A model generated the notes under the pieces. The model was not told the DNA's origin, searched no databases, and saw only the letters and a list, made by a program, of their open reading frames with translations. The position numbers were made by a program, and so were the translations under genes. From Hominiventricola aquisgranensis (GTDB lineage: Bacteria; Bacillota; Clostridia; Lachnospirales; Lachnospiraceae), in the NCBI RefSeq assembly GCF_040096225.1, contig NZ_JBBMFC010000004.1:95950-159949 (forward strand): 64,000 nt of DNA, given 5' to 3'. Shown piece after piece: positions 53,357 through 62,058 of this stretch (the first letter of the stretch is position 1; the number at the start of each line of letters is the position of its first letter).

Positions 53357-54279
53357 GTCAGATCAGCCTGCAGGCCGATGAAACATACATGGATGAGAGA
53401 CTGGATAAATTTTTAAGTGCCATGCTTCCAGACCAGTCCCGTTCTTATCTTCAGAAGATCATTAAGGATGGTAATGTACTGGTAAATGGAGAGCCAAAGA
53501 AATCCAGTTACCGGCTGGAAGACGGAGATGAAGTGACTGCAGATCTTCCGGAACTGAAAAGTCCGGACATCGAGCCGGAAAATATTCCGCTGGATATTTT
53601 ATATGAGGATGACAGTATTCTCATGGTCAATAAGCCAAAGGGAATGGTTGTACATCCATCGGCAGGACATTATACAGGTACATTGGTCAATGCAGTGCTC
53701 TGGCACTGTCAGGGACAGCTGTCAGGGATCAATGGAGTATCCAGACCAGGAATCGTTCACCGGATCGACAAGGATACCACCGGTGTACTTGTGGTATGTA
53801 AAAATGATGCAGCGCATAATGCGGTGGCAGCGCAGTTAAAGGAACATTCCATCACAAGAAAATATCGGGCCATCGTACACGGTGTGATCAAAGAAGACGA
53901 AGGTACTGTGGATGCACCGATCGGCCGTCATCCAACAGAACGTAAGAAGATGGCATCCGGTGTAAAGAATGGAAAACGGGCAGTGACTCATTATCGGGTA
54001 CTGGAACGTTTTCAAGGATATACCTACGTGGAATGTCAGCTGGAGACAGGTAGAACTCATCAGATCCGTGTCCATATGGCATCCATCCATCATCCATTGC
54101 TGGGAGATACCGTGTATGGACCGGCAAAGGATTCTCATCATCTGGAAGGGCAGACGCTCCATGCTATGGTGCTGGGACTGATTCACCCGGTAACGGGAGA
54201 ATATCTGGAGGTGGAAGCTCCGCTTCCGGAATATTTTGAAAATCTGTTAAAGAAATTCCGGGCAATGTCAGGAAATTGA
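53353..54279 (+). CDS. rluD: RluD-family pseudouridine synthase
   Basis: This 308-residue enzyme has an N-terminal S4 RNA-binding domain (MDERLDKFLSAMLPDQSRSYLQ) and a catalytic domain with HRIDKDTTGVLVVCK, where the Asp is catalytic (about 138), followed by LLGDTVYG. It modifies large-subunit rRNA uridines. The start ATG 53353 overlaps lspA (ATGA). Confidence 0.93.
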   Translation: MSQISLQADETYMDERLDKFLSAMLPDQSRSYLQKIIKDGNVLVNGEPKKSSYRLEDGDEVTADLPELKSPDIEPENIPLDILYEDDSILMVNKPKGMVVHPSAGHYTGTLVNAVLWHCQGQLSGINGVSRPGIVHRIDKDTTGVLVVCKNDAAHNAVAAQLKEHSITRKYRAIVHGVIKEDEGTVDAPIGRHPTERKKMASGVKNGKRAVTHYRVLERFQGYTYVECQLETGRTHQIRVHMASIHHPLLGDTVYGPAKDSHHLEGQTLHAMVLGLIHPVTGEYLEVEAPLPEYFENLLKKFRAMSGN

Positions 54280-54346
54280 TAAGAGCAGAAAGGTTACTGG
54301 AACGAGATATGAGGAACAGTAACACGAAGAAAAGGACGGATAGAGT

Positions 54347-57010
54347 ATGAGCAACAGTCGGCAGACGACAAAGAAAAAGACAACAGGAAATACCGGAACA
54401 AAGAGAAGTTCCACGAAGACAGCTTCGGCAAGGAACAGTTCCCGGTCAGGAAAGAACAGTTCAGGGAAGAGAACACAGAACAAAAATCAGAACAGCGGCA
54501 TTGAACGGGAAATCGGACTTGTGGTGCTGTTATTGGTGTGCGTTTTTCTGTTTGTCAGCAACTTTGGCGTGGGCGGTGCCGTTGGCAAGTTTTTAAGTGG
54601 TGTATTATTTGGACTGTTTGGACTGTTTGCCTATCTGTTGCCTGTACTGGTGCTTCTGATGGTACTGTTTTCGCTGGCAAACCGGGAGAACCTGGAGGCA
54701 ACACTGAAGATTGCAGGGGTGGTGCTCTGTGCGGTGGCTTTCTGTGCATTGATGCATATGCTGATGCCCAATGCCCCTGAAGAGATCAAAGATGTATATA
54801 CCTATTGCAAGACCAATCGGATCGGAGGAGGTCTGCTGGGAGGCATTGTGGCAATTCTTCTGAAAAAAGCTGTGGGAACGGTAGGAACTTATCTGGTACT
54901 GCTGGGTATCCTGATCATCTGTGTGGTGATCATTACAGGCCGTTCCTTTGTAGATGGCATGTCTCATGGAAGTCAGAGAGTCTATGAATCTGCCAGAGAG
55001 GATATGGCACGCCGCAAAGAGCTTGCGGATGAGCGAAGAGAGCAGCAGCGTGCCCGTGCCAGAGAGTTAAAGGAGCAGAGACAGGAACGGAAAGTGACAG
55101 GAGTTACCATGGATGTGACCATTCCGAAACAGGAAAATGGTCTGATTGAGGTGACAGAACCGGACAGCGTAAGCTTTGCAGATCCGGCTCAGGCACAGAT
55201 GCCTGTAGAACAAGAGGTTCCTGTACAGGTGGGTACTCCGGTTCACAGTTATGCAGTGGAGCAAGAGCCGTATCAGGAGTATCCGGCAGCGGAACCCATG
55301 CAATCCTGGTCTTCACCGGATGCAGAGATTAACTTCAGCGAGGAAGATCTTCTGAAAAATGCCATGAATACCAGAGATCTGGATGAGACAGAGCCGGTCC
55401 ATGTGATGGAAGCTTCTCAGGCAGAAATCTCTCAGGCAGAAATCTCTCAGGCAGAAATCTCTCAGACAGAAATCTCTCAGGCAGAAATCTCTCAGACACA
55501 GGTCGCTCAGACAGCAGAGGCAGAATATGAATTTCCGCCACTGTCTCTTTTGAAGAAGCCGAAAGCATCCTCTGGTAAGAAGGATGATAATGTGGTACTG
55601 CAGGAAACGGCTGAGCATCTGCAGCAGGTTATGGAAGACTTTGGGGTCAATGCCACCGTAGTCAATGCCAGCAGAGGACCGGCAGTGACCAGATATGAAG
55701 TACAGCCTGCTCACGGTGTAAAGGTCAGCAAGATCCTGGCTCTGGCAGATGATATCAAACTGAATCTGGCTGTGGCAGATGTACGTATAGAAGCACCGAT
55801 CCCCGGAAAGGCCGCTGTAGGTATTGAAGTGCCGAACAAAGAAAATTCAACGGTCATGTTCCGTGAACTGGTAGAATCCAAAGAGTTCCGGGAGCATAAA
55901 TCCAAGATTGCATTTGCGGTCGGTAAAGATATTGGCGGAAACATCATGGTGTCGGATATTGCCAAGATGCCGCATCTTCTGATCGCTGGTGCAACAGGTT
56001 CCGGTAAATCTGTGTGTATCAATACTTTGATCATGAGTATTTTATACAAAGCACGGCCGGATGAAGTGAAACTGATCATGATCGACCCGAAGGTAGTGGA
56101 GTTAAGCGCATATAATGGGATTCCGCATCTGCTGATTCCGGTTGTAACGGATCCGAAGAAAGCGGCAGGCGCATTGAACTGGGCGGTTGCAGAGATGATG
56201 GGCCGGTACAATCAGTTTGCAGAATTAAATGTAAGAAATATTGAAGGCTACAATGAAAAGATTGACAGCATCAAGGATATTCCTGATGATAACAAGCGTG
56301 AGAAGATGCCGCAGATCGTCATTATCGTGGATGAGCTGGCGGATCTGATGATGGTTGCACCAGGTGAAGTGGAGGATGCCATCTGTCGTCTGGCACAGCT
56401 TGCAAGAGCAGCCGGTATTCACCTGATCATTGCGACTCAGAGGCCATCGGTCAATGTCATCACAGGTCTTATCAAGGCAAATATGCCGTCACGAATTGCA
56501 TTTGCCGTATCCTCCGGTGTGGATTCCCGTACTATTCTGGATATGAACGGAGCGGAGAAGCTTCTGGGAAAAGGCGATATGCTGTTTTCGCCTTACGGTA
56601 TTCCGAAGCCGCTGCGTGTGCAGGGAGCATTTGTATCAGATGCGGAAGTAGGAGCAGTCGTTGAATTCTTGAGCAGTAGAAAGCCGGAAGATTCCCAGAA
56701 GGAACAGGAGATTGCTGAGAAGATGAAGGAGATGCAGTCTACCATTGAAAATGCAGCCACATCGTCTGACGGCAGCAGCGGATCGGATAAAGATGTATTG
56801 TTTGCAGAGGCTGGAAGGTTTATTATAGAAAAAGATAAAGCGTCCATTGGAATGCTGCAGCGCTGGTTCAAGATCGGATTTAACCGTGCGGCAAGAATCA
56901 TGGATCAGCTGGCAGATGCCGGAGTGGTTGGTGAGGAAGAAGGGACAAAGCCCCGAAAGGTGCTCATGTCTTCGGAACAGTTTGAACAGTACATAGAGGA
57001 ACAGTACTAG
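54347..57010 (+). CDS. ftsK: FtsK/SpoIIIE DNA translocase
   Basis: This 887-residue protein begins with a basic Ser/Thr/Lys-rich cytoplasmic tail (1-45). Four hydrophobic helices (about 53-210) and a long linker with an unusual five-residue repeat follow. The motor has Walker A AGATGSGKSVCINTL (about 546), Walker B IIVDELADLM and an SRIAFAVSSGVDSRTILD segment. A C-terminal winged-helix gamma domain (SIGMLQRWFKIGFNRAARIMDQL) completes it. It segregates chromosomal DNA at septation or sporulation. Confidence 0.95.
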   Translation: MSNSRQTTKKKTTGNTGTKRSSTKTASARNSSRSGKNSSGKRTQNKNQNSGIEREIGLVVLLLVCVFLFVSNFGVGGAVGKFLSGVLFGLFGLFAYLLPVLVLLMVLFSLANRENLEATLKIAGVVLCAVAFCALMHMLMPNAPEEIKDVYTYCKTNRIGGGLLGGIVAILLKKAVGTVGTYLVLLGILIICVVIITGRSFVDGMSHGSQRVYESAREDMARRKELADERREQQRARARELKEQRQERKVTGVTMDVTIPKQENGLIEVTEPDSVSFADPAQAQMPVEQEVPVQVGTPVHSYAVEQEPYQEYPAAEPMQSWSSPDAEINFSEEDLLKNAMNTRDLDETEPVHVMEASQAEISQAEISQAEISQTEISQAEISQTQVAQTAEAEYEFPPLSLLKKPKASSGKKDDNVVLQETAEHLQQVMEDFGVNATVVNASRGPAVTRYEVQPAHGVKVSKILALADDIKLNLAVADVRIEAPIPGKAAVGIEVPNKENSTVMFRELVESKEFREHKSKIAFAVGKDIGGNIMVSDIAKMPHLLIAGATGSGKSVCINTLIMSILYKARPDEVKLIMIDPKVVELSAYNGIPHLLIPVVTDPKKAAGALNWAVAEMMGRYNQFAELNVRNIEGYNEKIDSIKDIPDDNKREKMPQIVIIVDELADLMMVAPGEVEDAICRLAQLARAAGIHLIIATQRPSVNVITGLIKANMPSRIAFAVSSGVDSRTILDMNGAEKLLGKGDMLFSPYGIPKPLRVQGAFVSDAEVGAVVEFLSSRKPEDSQKEQEIAEKMKEMQSTIENAATSSDGSSGSDKDVLFAEAGRFIIEKDKASIGMLQRWFKIGFNRAARIMDQLADAGVVGEEEGTKPRKVLMSSEQFEQYIEEQY
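55413..55510 (+). repeat. In-frame 15-bp tandem repeat in ftsK linker
   Basis: Six near-identical 15-base units (CAGGCAGAAATCTCT and variants with ACA for GCA) start at 55418, 55433, 55448, 55463, 55478 and 55493. They encode repeats of QAEIS or QTEIS at about residues 358-388 in the linker between the membrane part and the motor. Confidence 0.9.
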
Positions 57011-57036
57011 AACGCAGAAAGGATAGACGGATTCAT

Positions 57037-57987
57037 ATGAAATGCCCGAAATGTGGAGCAGACATCCCGGAAGGAAAGTTTTACTGCGAGAAATGCGGCG
57101 AAGCTCTTCAGATCGTACCGGACTATAATCCGGCAGAGGATATCACCATTGGTGAAGAGGATAACAACATACAGAATAAGGACAGTTCAGATGCTTCTTC
57201 AGGAGAACAGAGATCGGATCGGAAACAGCGTTTTTTCTATCTGCTGAAAAAATATGGTCCATTTGCACTGGTTCTTTCCATTGCAGGAATCATTACTTAC
57301 TGGACCTCTTATCAGTCTACATTCCATCAGGATGCAGTGACAGAAGTGGCAGAGGAACTGGAAAGTGAGACAGAGCAGTTGCTGGAAGTACCATCTTTAA
57401 GTCTGCCGCCGGGAACCTATGGGGATTCCATTGATCTGGTGATCTCTCATGATCAGCGTTCGCAGGGGCTCATTTATTATACGATGGATGGTTCTACGCC
57501 CGGTGAGGCAAGCAAAATCTACAATCAGCCGGTCCATATTGATGAGGGAACTACAGTGATTCGTGCTGTATTTATCAGTAATGACGGACTGCGGAGCGAG
57601 GAAGCGGGCGGTACTTACAAAATTGTCCTTGATTATCCAAGCGAGCCCCAATTCAGTGTAAATGGCGGCGATTATGACAGTGGATTCTATGTGACGATCA
57701 CAGCGGACAGAGAAAGTACGGTCTATTATACGACGAATGGAGAGGAACCGGATGTTTATTCAAAAGTGTATCGGGAACCAATCTATATCAATCCGGGACT
57801 GACGGTTCTTCAGGCAGTAGCCGTCAACAAAGAAGGCCGTGCGAGTGGTATTATGGAAGAAATCTATAACGTGGCGGAGACAGAGGCACCTGAAGATGGA
57901 ACAGGAGCAGCAGAGCCCGGCACAGAGACTGTTCCGACCGGAGAACTGCCGGTTCAGACAGACCCTGCAGCAGTACCTGTACAGTAA
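57037..57987 (+). CDS. Zinc-ribbon membrane protein with two chitobiase-C-like domains
   Basis: This 316-residue protein has an N-terminal zinc ribbon (CPKC at 3-6, CEKC at 17-20), an acidic linker and one transmembrane helix (about 74-91). Two repeats of a small beta-domain follow (GLIYYTMDGSTPGEAS at about 145, TVYYTTNGEEPDVYSKVY at about 225), typical of CHB_HEX_C_1, a fold often found with carbohydrate-related proteins. A Glu/Thr/Pro tail follows. Its partner is unknown. The zinc ribbon faces the cytoplasm and the chitobiase-like repeats the outside. Confidence 0.82.
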   Translation: MKCPKCGADIPEGKFYCEKCGEALQIVPDYNPAEDITIGEEDNNIQNKDSSDASSGEQRSDRKQRFFYLLKKYGPFALVLSIAGIITYWTSYQSTFHQDAVTEVAEELESETEQLLEVPSLSLPPGTYGDSIDLVISHDQRSQGLIYYTMDGSTPGEASKIYNQPVHIDEGTTVIRAVFISNDGLRSEEAGGTYKIVLDYPSEPQFSVNGGDYDSGFYVTITADRESTVYYTTNGEEPDVYSKVYREPIYINPGLTVLQAVAVNKEGRASGIMEEIYNVAETEAPEDGTGAAEPGTETVPTGELPVQTDPAAVPVQ

Positions 57988-58060
57988 TAGGGAACATGAG
58001 CAGATTTCATTTATTGAACAAAAAAATTATGATAAATATTGGGCGAACAGGAAATTTTTG

Positions 58061-58089
58061 TTGAAATATACAGAATTTTGCATTATCAT
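58061..58089 (+). promoter_or_regulatory. Promoter of nfnAB
   Basis: TTGAAA (58061-58066), a 17-base spacer and TATCAT (58084-58089). The 163-base gap before nfnA otherwise holds no gene. Confidence 0.6.
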
Positions 58090-58150
58090 AGGAAGTAATG
58101 ATTTGCAGTCGTGAAACCGGGCGGCTGCGGATAGAGATAGGAGGCTATGT

Positions 58151-59035
58151 ATGTTTAAGATTTTAGAGGCAGAGCAGCTCTCTGCAAATGTCTACAAGCA
58201 GGTTATTCTCGCTCCGAGAGTAGCAAAATCCTGCGAACCTGGACAGTTCATCATTCTCAGAGTGGACGAGAATGGAGAGCGTATTCCGCTTACCATCTGT
58301 GATTATGACAGAGAAGCAGGAACGGTTACCATCGTATTCCAGCCGATTGGTGTATCTACTAATAAACTGCTGAAGCTCAAAGCTGGCGATTCCATCGCAG
58401 ACTTTGTAGGACCGCTGGGACGTCCGTCTGAGCTGGTAACAGATGATTTTGAAGAAGTTAAGAAAAAGAGAGTTGTATTTATTGCTGGTGGTGTAGGTAC
58501 TGCACCGGTATATCCGCAGGCTAAATGGCTTCATGACCATGGTGTCGAGTGCGATATCATCATTGGAGCAAGAAGCAAAGACATCCTGATCATGGAAGAC
58601 GAGATGAGCAAGGTTGGTAACCTGTATCTCTGTACGGATGACGGAAGCTACGGCTTCAAGGGTGTAGGTACTGCTATGCTTGAAAAACTGGTAAGTGAAG
58701 GACATCAGTATGATCTGTGTGTTGCAATCGGACCGATGATCATGATGAAATTTGCCTGTCTTACCACCAAGAAACTTGGTATCCCGACTGTTGTCAGCAT
58801 GAACCCGATCATGGTAGATGGTACTGGTATGTGTGGTGCCTGTCGTGTAATGGTAGGTGACGAAGTGAAGTTTGCCTGCGTAGACGGACCGGAGTTTGAT
58901 GGTCATCTGATCGACTTTGATCAGGCTATGAAGAGATCAGCTATGTATAAAGCCGAGGAAGGAAGACGTCTTCTTGAGTATAAAGAGGGCAAGACCCATC
59001 ACGGTGGCTGCGGAAATTGCGGAGGTGACAAATAA
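58151..59035 (+). CDS. nfnA: NADH-dependent ferredoxin:NADP+ oxidoreductase subunit alpha (NfnA / sulfide dehydrogenase-like)
   Basis: This 294-residue FAD/NAD-binding protein has an N-terminal ferredoxin-reductase-type barrel (GQFIILRVDENGERIPLTICDYD), the NAD-binding segment FIAGGVGTAPVYPQAKWL, and a C-terminal [2Fe-2S] cysteine cluster (MCGACRVMVGDEVKFACVDGP; last Cys pair in GGCGNCGG). With NfnB it forms the electron-bifurcating transhydrogenase that links NADH, NADPH and reduced ferredoxin. It overlaps nfnB by 1 base. Confidence 0.9.
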   Translation: MFKILEAEQLSANVYKQVILAPRVAKSCEPGQFIILRVDENGERIPLTICDYDREAGTVTIVFQPIGVSTNKLLKLKAGDSIADFVGPLGRPSELVTDDFEEVKKKRVVFIAGGVGTAPVYPQAKWLHDHGVECDIIIGARSKDILIMEDEMSKVGNLYLCTDDGSYGFKGVGTAMLEKLVSEGHQYDLCVAIGPMIMMKFACLTTKKLGIPTVVSMNPIMVDGTGMCGACRVMVGDEVKFACVDGPEFDGHLIDFDQAMKRSAMYKAEEGRRLLEYKEGKTHHGGCGNCGGDK

Positions 59036-60423
59036 TGGCTAACGGATTAACAAGAGTAGTAGTCAGAGAGCAGAACCCGCAGGTTCGTGCTACTAACTTT
59101 GACGAAGTATGCTACGGTTACAATAAAGAAGAGGCAATGGAGGAAGCTGCTCGTTGCCTGAACTGTAAAAAACCGAAATGTGTAGAGGGTTGTCCGGTAT
59201 CTATTGATATCCCGGCATTCATCGCAGAAGTAAAAGAAGGAAACTTCGAGGAAGCATTCAAGATCATCAGCCAGTCTTCCGCACTTCCGGCAGTATGTGG
59301 ACGTGTTTGTCCGCAGGAGAGCCAGTGCGAAGGAAAATGTATCCGCGGAATCAAAGGTGAACCGGTTGCTATCGGTAAACTGGAGCGTTTCGTAGCTGAC
59401 TGGGCAAGAGAGAACGGTATCAAACCGCAGGCTCCGGCTGAGAAGAATGGCAAAAAAGTTGCTGTTATCGGTTCCGGTCCTTCCGGTCTGACCTGTGCAG
59501 GAGATCTTGCAAAACTTGGTTATGATGTAACCATCTTCGAGGCATTACATAAAGCAGGTGGAGTACTTGTATATGGTATTCCGGAGTTCCGTCTTCCGAA
59601 AGATCGCGTAGTTGCACCGGAAGTTGAGAACGTAAAATCTCTCGGCGTAAAGATCGAGACTGATGTTATCATCGGTAAGACTGTTACCATTGATGAGCTG
59701 ATCGAGAACGAAGGATTCGATGCAGTATTCATCGGTTCTGGTGCAGGACTTCCGAAATTCATGGGTATTCCGGGTGAGACCGCTTGTGGTGTTCTGTCTG
59801 CAAACGAGTTCCTGACCAGAAACAACCTGATGAAAGCATTTGATGAGAACTATGATACCCCGATCGTACATGGCAAGAAAGTTGTTGTAGTCGGTGGTGG
59901 TAACGTTGCTATGGACGCTGCCCGTACAGCACTTCGTCTTGGCGGTGAGACTCATATCGTATACAGAAGAAGTGAGGAAGAGCTCCCGGCTCGTAAAGAG
60001 GAAGTTCATCACGCTAAAGAAGAAGGTATCATCTTTGACCTTCTGACCAATCCGGTAGAGATTCTCGTTGATGAGAATGACTGGGTGAAAGGTGTAAAAT
60101 GTATTAAAATGGAACTGGGTGAGCCGGATGCATCCGGAAGACGTCGTCCGGTAGAAGTTCCGGGATCTGAGTTCGTGATCGACTGCGATACCGTTATCAT
60201 GTCCCTGGGTACTTCCCCGAACCCGCTGATCTCCTCCACAACCAAGGGTCTTGAGATCAACAAGAGAAAATGTATCGTAGCTACCGAAGAGACCGGTGCA
60301 ACCTCCAAAGAGGGCGTATACGCTGGTGGAGACGCTGTAACTGGTGCGGCTACCGTTATCCTTGCAATGGGTGCTGGTAAAGCTGGTGCAAAAGGTATTC
60401 ATGAATATCTGAGCCAGAAATAA
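59035..60423 (+). CDS. nfnB: NfnB / GltD-like NADPH-dependent oxidoreductase subunit
   Basis: This 462-residue protein has N-terminal Fe-S cysteines (AARCLNCKKPKCVEGCP, later CGRVCPQESQCEGKCIRG). Two nucleotide-binding domains follow (VAVIGSGPSGLTCAGDLAKLGY at about 140, VVVVGGGNVAMDAARTALRLG at about 284). It was once annotated as glutamate synthase small subunit, but the direct pairing with nfnA favours the bifurcating complex. Codon use is biased in a way that suggests high expression. Confidence 0.9.
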   Translation: MANGLTRVVVREQNPQVRATNFDEVCYGYNKEEAMEEAARCLNCKKPKCVEGCPVSIDIPAFIAEVKEGNFEEAFKIISQSSALPAVCGRVCPQESQCEGKCIRGIKGEPVAIGKLERFVADWARENGIKPQAPAEKNGKKVAVIGSGPSGLTCAGDLAKLGYDVTIFEALHKAGGVLVYGIPEFRLPKDRVVAPEVENVKSLGVKIETDVIIGKTVTIDELIENEGFDAVFIGSGAGLPKFMGIPGETACGVLSANEFLTRNNLMKAFDENYDTPIVHGKKVVVVGGGNVAMDAARTALRLGGETHIVYRRSEEELPARKEEVHHAKEEGIIFDLLTNPVEILVDENDWVKGVKCIKMELGEPDASGRRRPVEVPGSEFVIDCDTVIMSLGTSPNPLISSTTKGLEINKRKCIVATEETGATSKEGVYAGGDAVTGAATVILAMGAGKAGAKGIHEYLSQK

Positions 60424-60440
60424 AATACAGGCAAATAGTA

Positions 60441-60501
60441 GAGGCTGTGTGAACAGATATGGACACTTGAAAGTGTCTGTTCTGTTCATACGGCCTTTGT
60501 T
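60441..60501 (+). terminator. Double hairpin terminator after nfnB
   Basis: The outer stem pairs GGCTGTGTGAACAGA (60443-60457) with TCTGTTCATACGGCC (60481-60495) by G-U and Watson-Crick pairs. An inner hairpin GACACTT/AAGTGTC lies inside. A short T-rich tail follows. Confidence 0.8.
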
Positions 60502-60533
60502 AGTCTACGAGAGACTGAAAAGAGGATAACCAT

Positions 60534-61115
60534 ATGCAGCCAACAGATCTTATAAAAGCACTTCACACCGCAGAGCGGTTAAAAGATACCATGCGTCACT
60601 GTTATACATCTGGTGGACGGAGAGAAAGTGTGGCGGAACATAGTTGGAGAGTATCCCTGATGGCATACTGGATCAGTGATGAATTTCCAGAGGCAGATAT
60701 GAATAAGGTGATAAAAATGTGTCTGATTCATGATCTGGGTGAATGCTTTACAGGAGATATTCCTACATTTAAGAAAACGGAGAAAGACGAACAAAAAGAA
60801 GAACAACTTCTGCGAGAGTGGGTAGATCAGCTGCCGATGCCTTTCCAGAAAGAAATGGCAGATTTATATGCAGAAATGGAAGAAAGAAAGACGGTCGAGG
60901 CGAAGATCTATAAGGCACTTGACAATCTGGAAGCAGTACTGCAGCACAATGAGTCTGATCTTGCCACGTGGGAGGATCATGAATATGAGCTGACCAGAAA
61001 TTATGGAAATGACAAGGTACAATTTTCTGAATACCTGAAAGCACTGAGAGAAAAACTGCGGGAAGAAACAGATGAGAAGATCGGTGAAGGTATAAAAATG
61101 GATGCTGTTAGATAG
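60534..61115 (+). CDS. HD-domain phosphohydrolase (YfbR-like 5'-deoxynucleotidase)
   Basis: This 193-residue protein has the HD metal site spread over ESVAEHSWRVSLMAYW (His), CLIHDLGECFTGDI (His-Asp) and a late YKALDNLEAVLQHNESDL with the final Asp. Order and length match the YfbR/HDDC2 family of dNMP nucleotidases. AAGAGGATAACC precedes the start. No partner gene is adjacent. Confidence 0.86.
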   Translation: MQPTDLIKALHTAERLKDTMRHCYTSGGRRESVAEHSWRVSLMAYWISDEFPEADMNKVIKMCLIHDLGECFTGDIPTFKKTEKDEQKEEQLLREWVDQLPMPFQKEMADLYAEMEERKTVEAKIYKALDNLEAVLQHNESDLATWEDHEYELTRNYGNDKVQFSEYLKALREKLREETDEKIGEGIKMDAVR

Positions 61116-61148
61116 TGATTGGGAAAAGTTGACTAGATTGTTGGAGAG

Positions 61149-61991
61149 ATGATGATCAGAAAAGAGACTTTTGCAAAGAAAATACAAAGAATGATGGGAG
61201 AGCGTGTTCCAGATTATATTCCCAGAGGAAGTTGGCAAGGTCATACCTATGCACATATCTTTACAGATATTGAGATCAACTTCATTGACGGGATGTGTCC
61301 GAAGTTTTGTAACATAAAGGGCGAATTGACAGATACTGTGATAAAATATCATAAAGGTGCTGCACATATGAATTCTTCCCAGGTAGTTTGTATCAGTTTT
61401 TTTAAGAAATTTTTTGAAAAACCTGAATATGAAAATTATTTATTAGAGGTACTTCGAAAATCAGGAATTTCTATTGAGCAGGATGAAAAAATCGTGTCTG
61501 CGACATTTGAGTATGAACCCTGTGAAAAGGAAGGAACAAACTTTGACTTCTATTTGGTACTTACAGGCGGAAAAAGAATTTCATTTGAAATCAAGTATAC
61601 AGAAGCGGAATTTGGTGGTATATCCGTAGATAAAGACGAATCTGGCAAATATGATAAAAAATGGGATGAAATTTATAAAGGAATGGTGGATCAAAGTCCT
61701 TTCCTTAATGTTAATAGGGAGACATTTTATAAAACTTATTATCAGATAAATAGAAATATTGTTTATGCCAAAGCAGACGATTATGTCGTGTTTCTTACAC
61801 CTAGCGCTAATGATGCCAAGGCATTGGTAGCGGGACGGAACTACATAGACGGAATGAAGAATCCGCATATTTGTAATCTTTACTGGGAGGATGTTATTGG
61901 AATTACACAAAACACCGTAAAAGATTGTGAGGAATTAAAAGATTATTATTTAAAATTCCATCATAAATATATTGAGATTTTAGATCAGTGA
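61149..61991 (+). CDS. Predicted PD-(D/E)XK restriction endonuclease-like protein (PGN_0703-like)
   Basis: This 280-residue protein has DKTN-type segments in the catalytic core: NFDFYLVLTGGKRISFEIKYTEAEFG (split NFDFYLVLTGG at about 131, KRISFEIKYTEAEFG at about 143), with Asp and Glu-x-Lys arranged as in PD-(D/E)XK nucleases. It resembles proteins labelled PGN_0703 family putative restriction endonuclease. The start ATG 61149 follows GGAGAG. The following gene is a second nuclease-like protein, 67 bases later. Confidence 0.75.
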   Translation: MMIRKETFAKKIQRMMGERVPDYIPRGSWQGHTYAHIFTDIEINFIDGMCPKFCNIKGELTDTVIKYHKGAAHMNSSQVVCISFFKKFFEKPEYENYLLEVLRKSGISIEQDEKIVSATFEYEPCEKEGTNFDFYLVLTGGKRISFEIKYTEAEFGGISVDKDESGKYDKKWDEIYKGMVDQSPFLNVNRETFYKTYYQINRNIVYAKADDYVVFLTPSANDAKALVAGRNYIDGMKNPHICNLYWEDVIGITQNTVKDCEELKDYYLKFHHKYIEILDQ

Positions 61992-62058
61992 AACAAGGAT
62001 TGTTATAAGTGCACCGGTCAGTTTGATTCTTGTCCAGATGTGTAGGGGAGAAACGATC

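Noticed and set aside
55413..55510. Repeats looking like a small CRISPR or satellite
   Set aside because: Units are 15 bases, contiguous, in frame with ftsK and without spacers, so they are a coding tandem repeat.
59035..60423. Glutamate synthase small subunit
   Set aside because: The GltD-like label is less likely than NfnB because nfnA is directly adjacent and no large GltB subunit is nearby.
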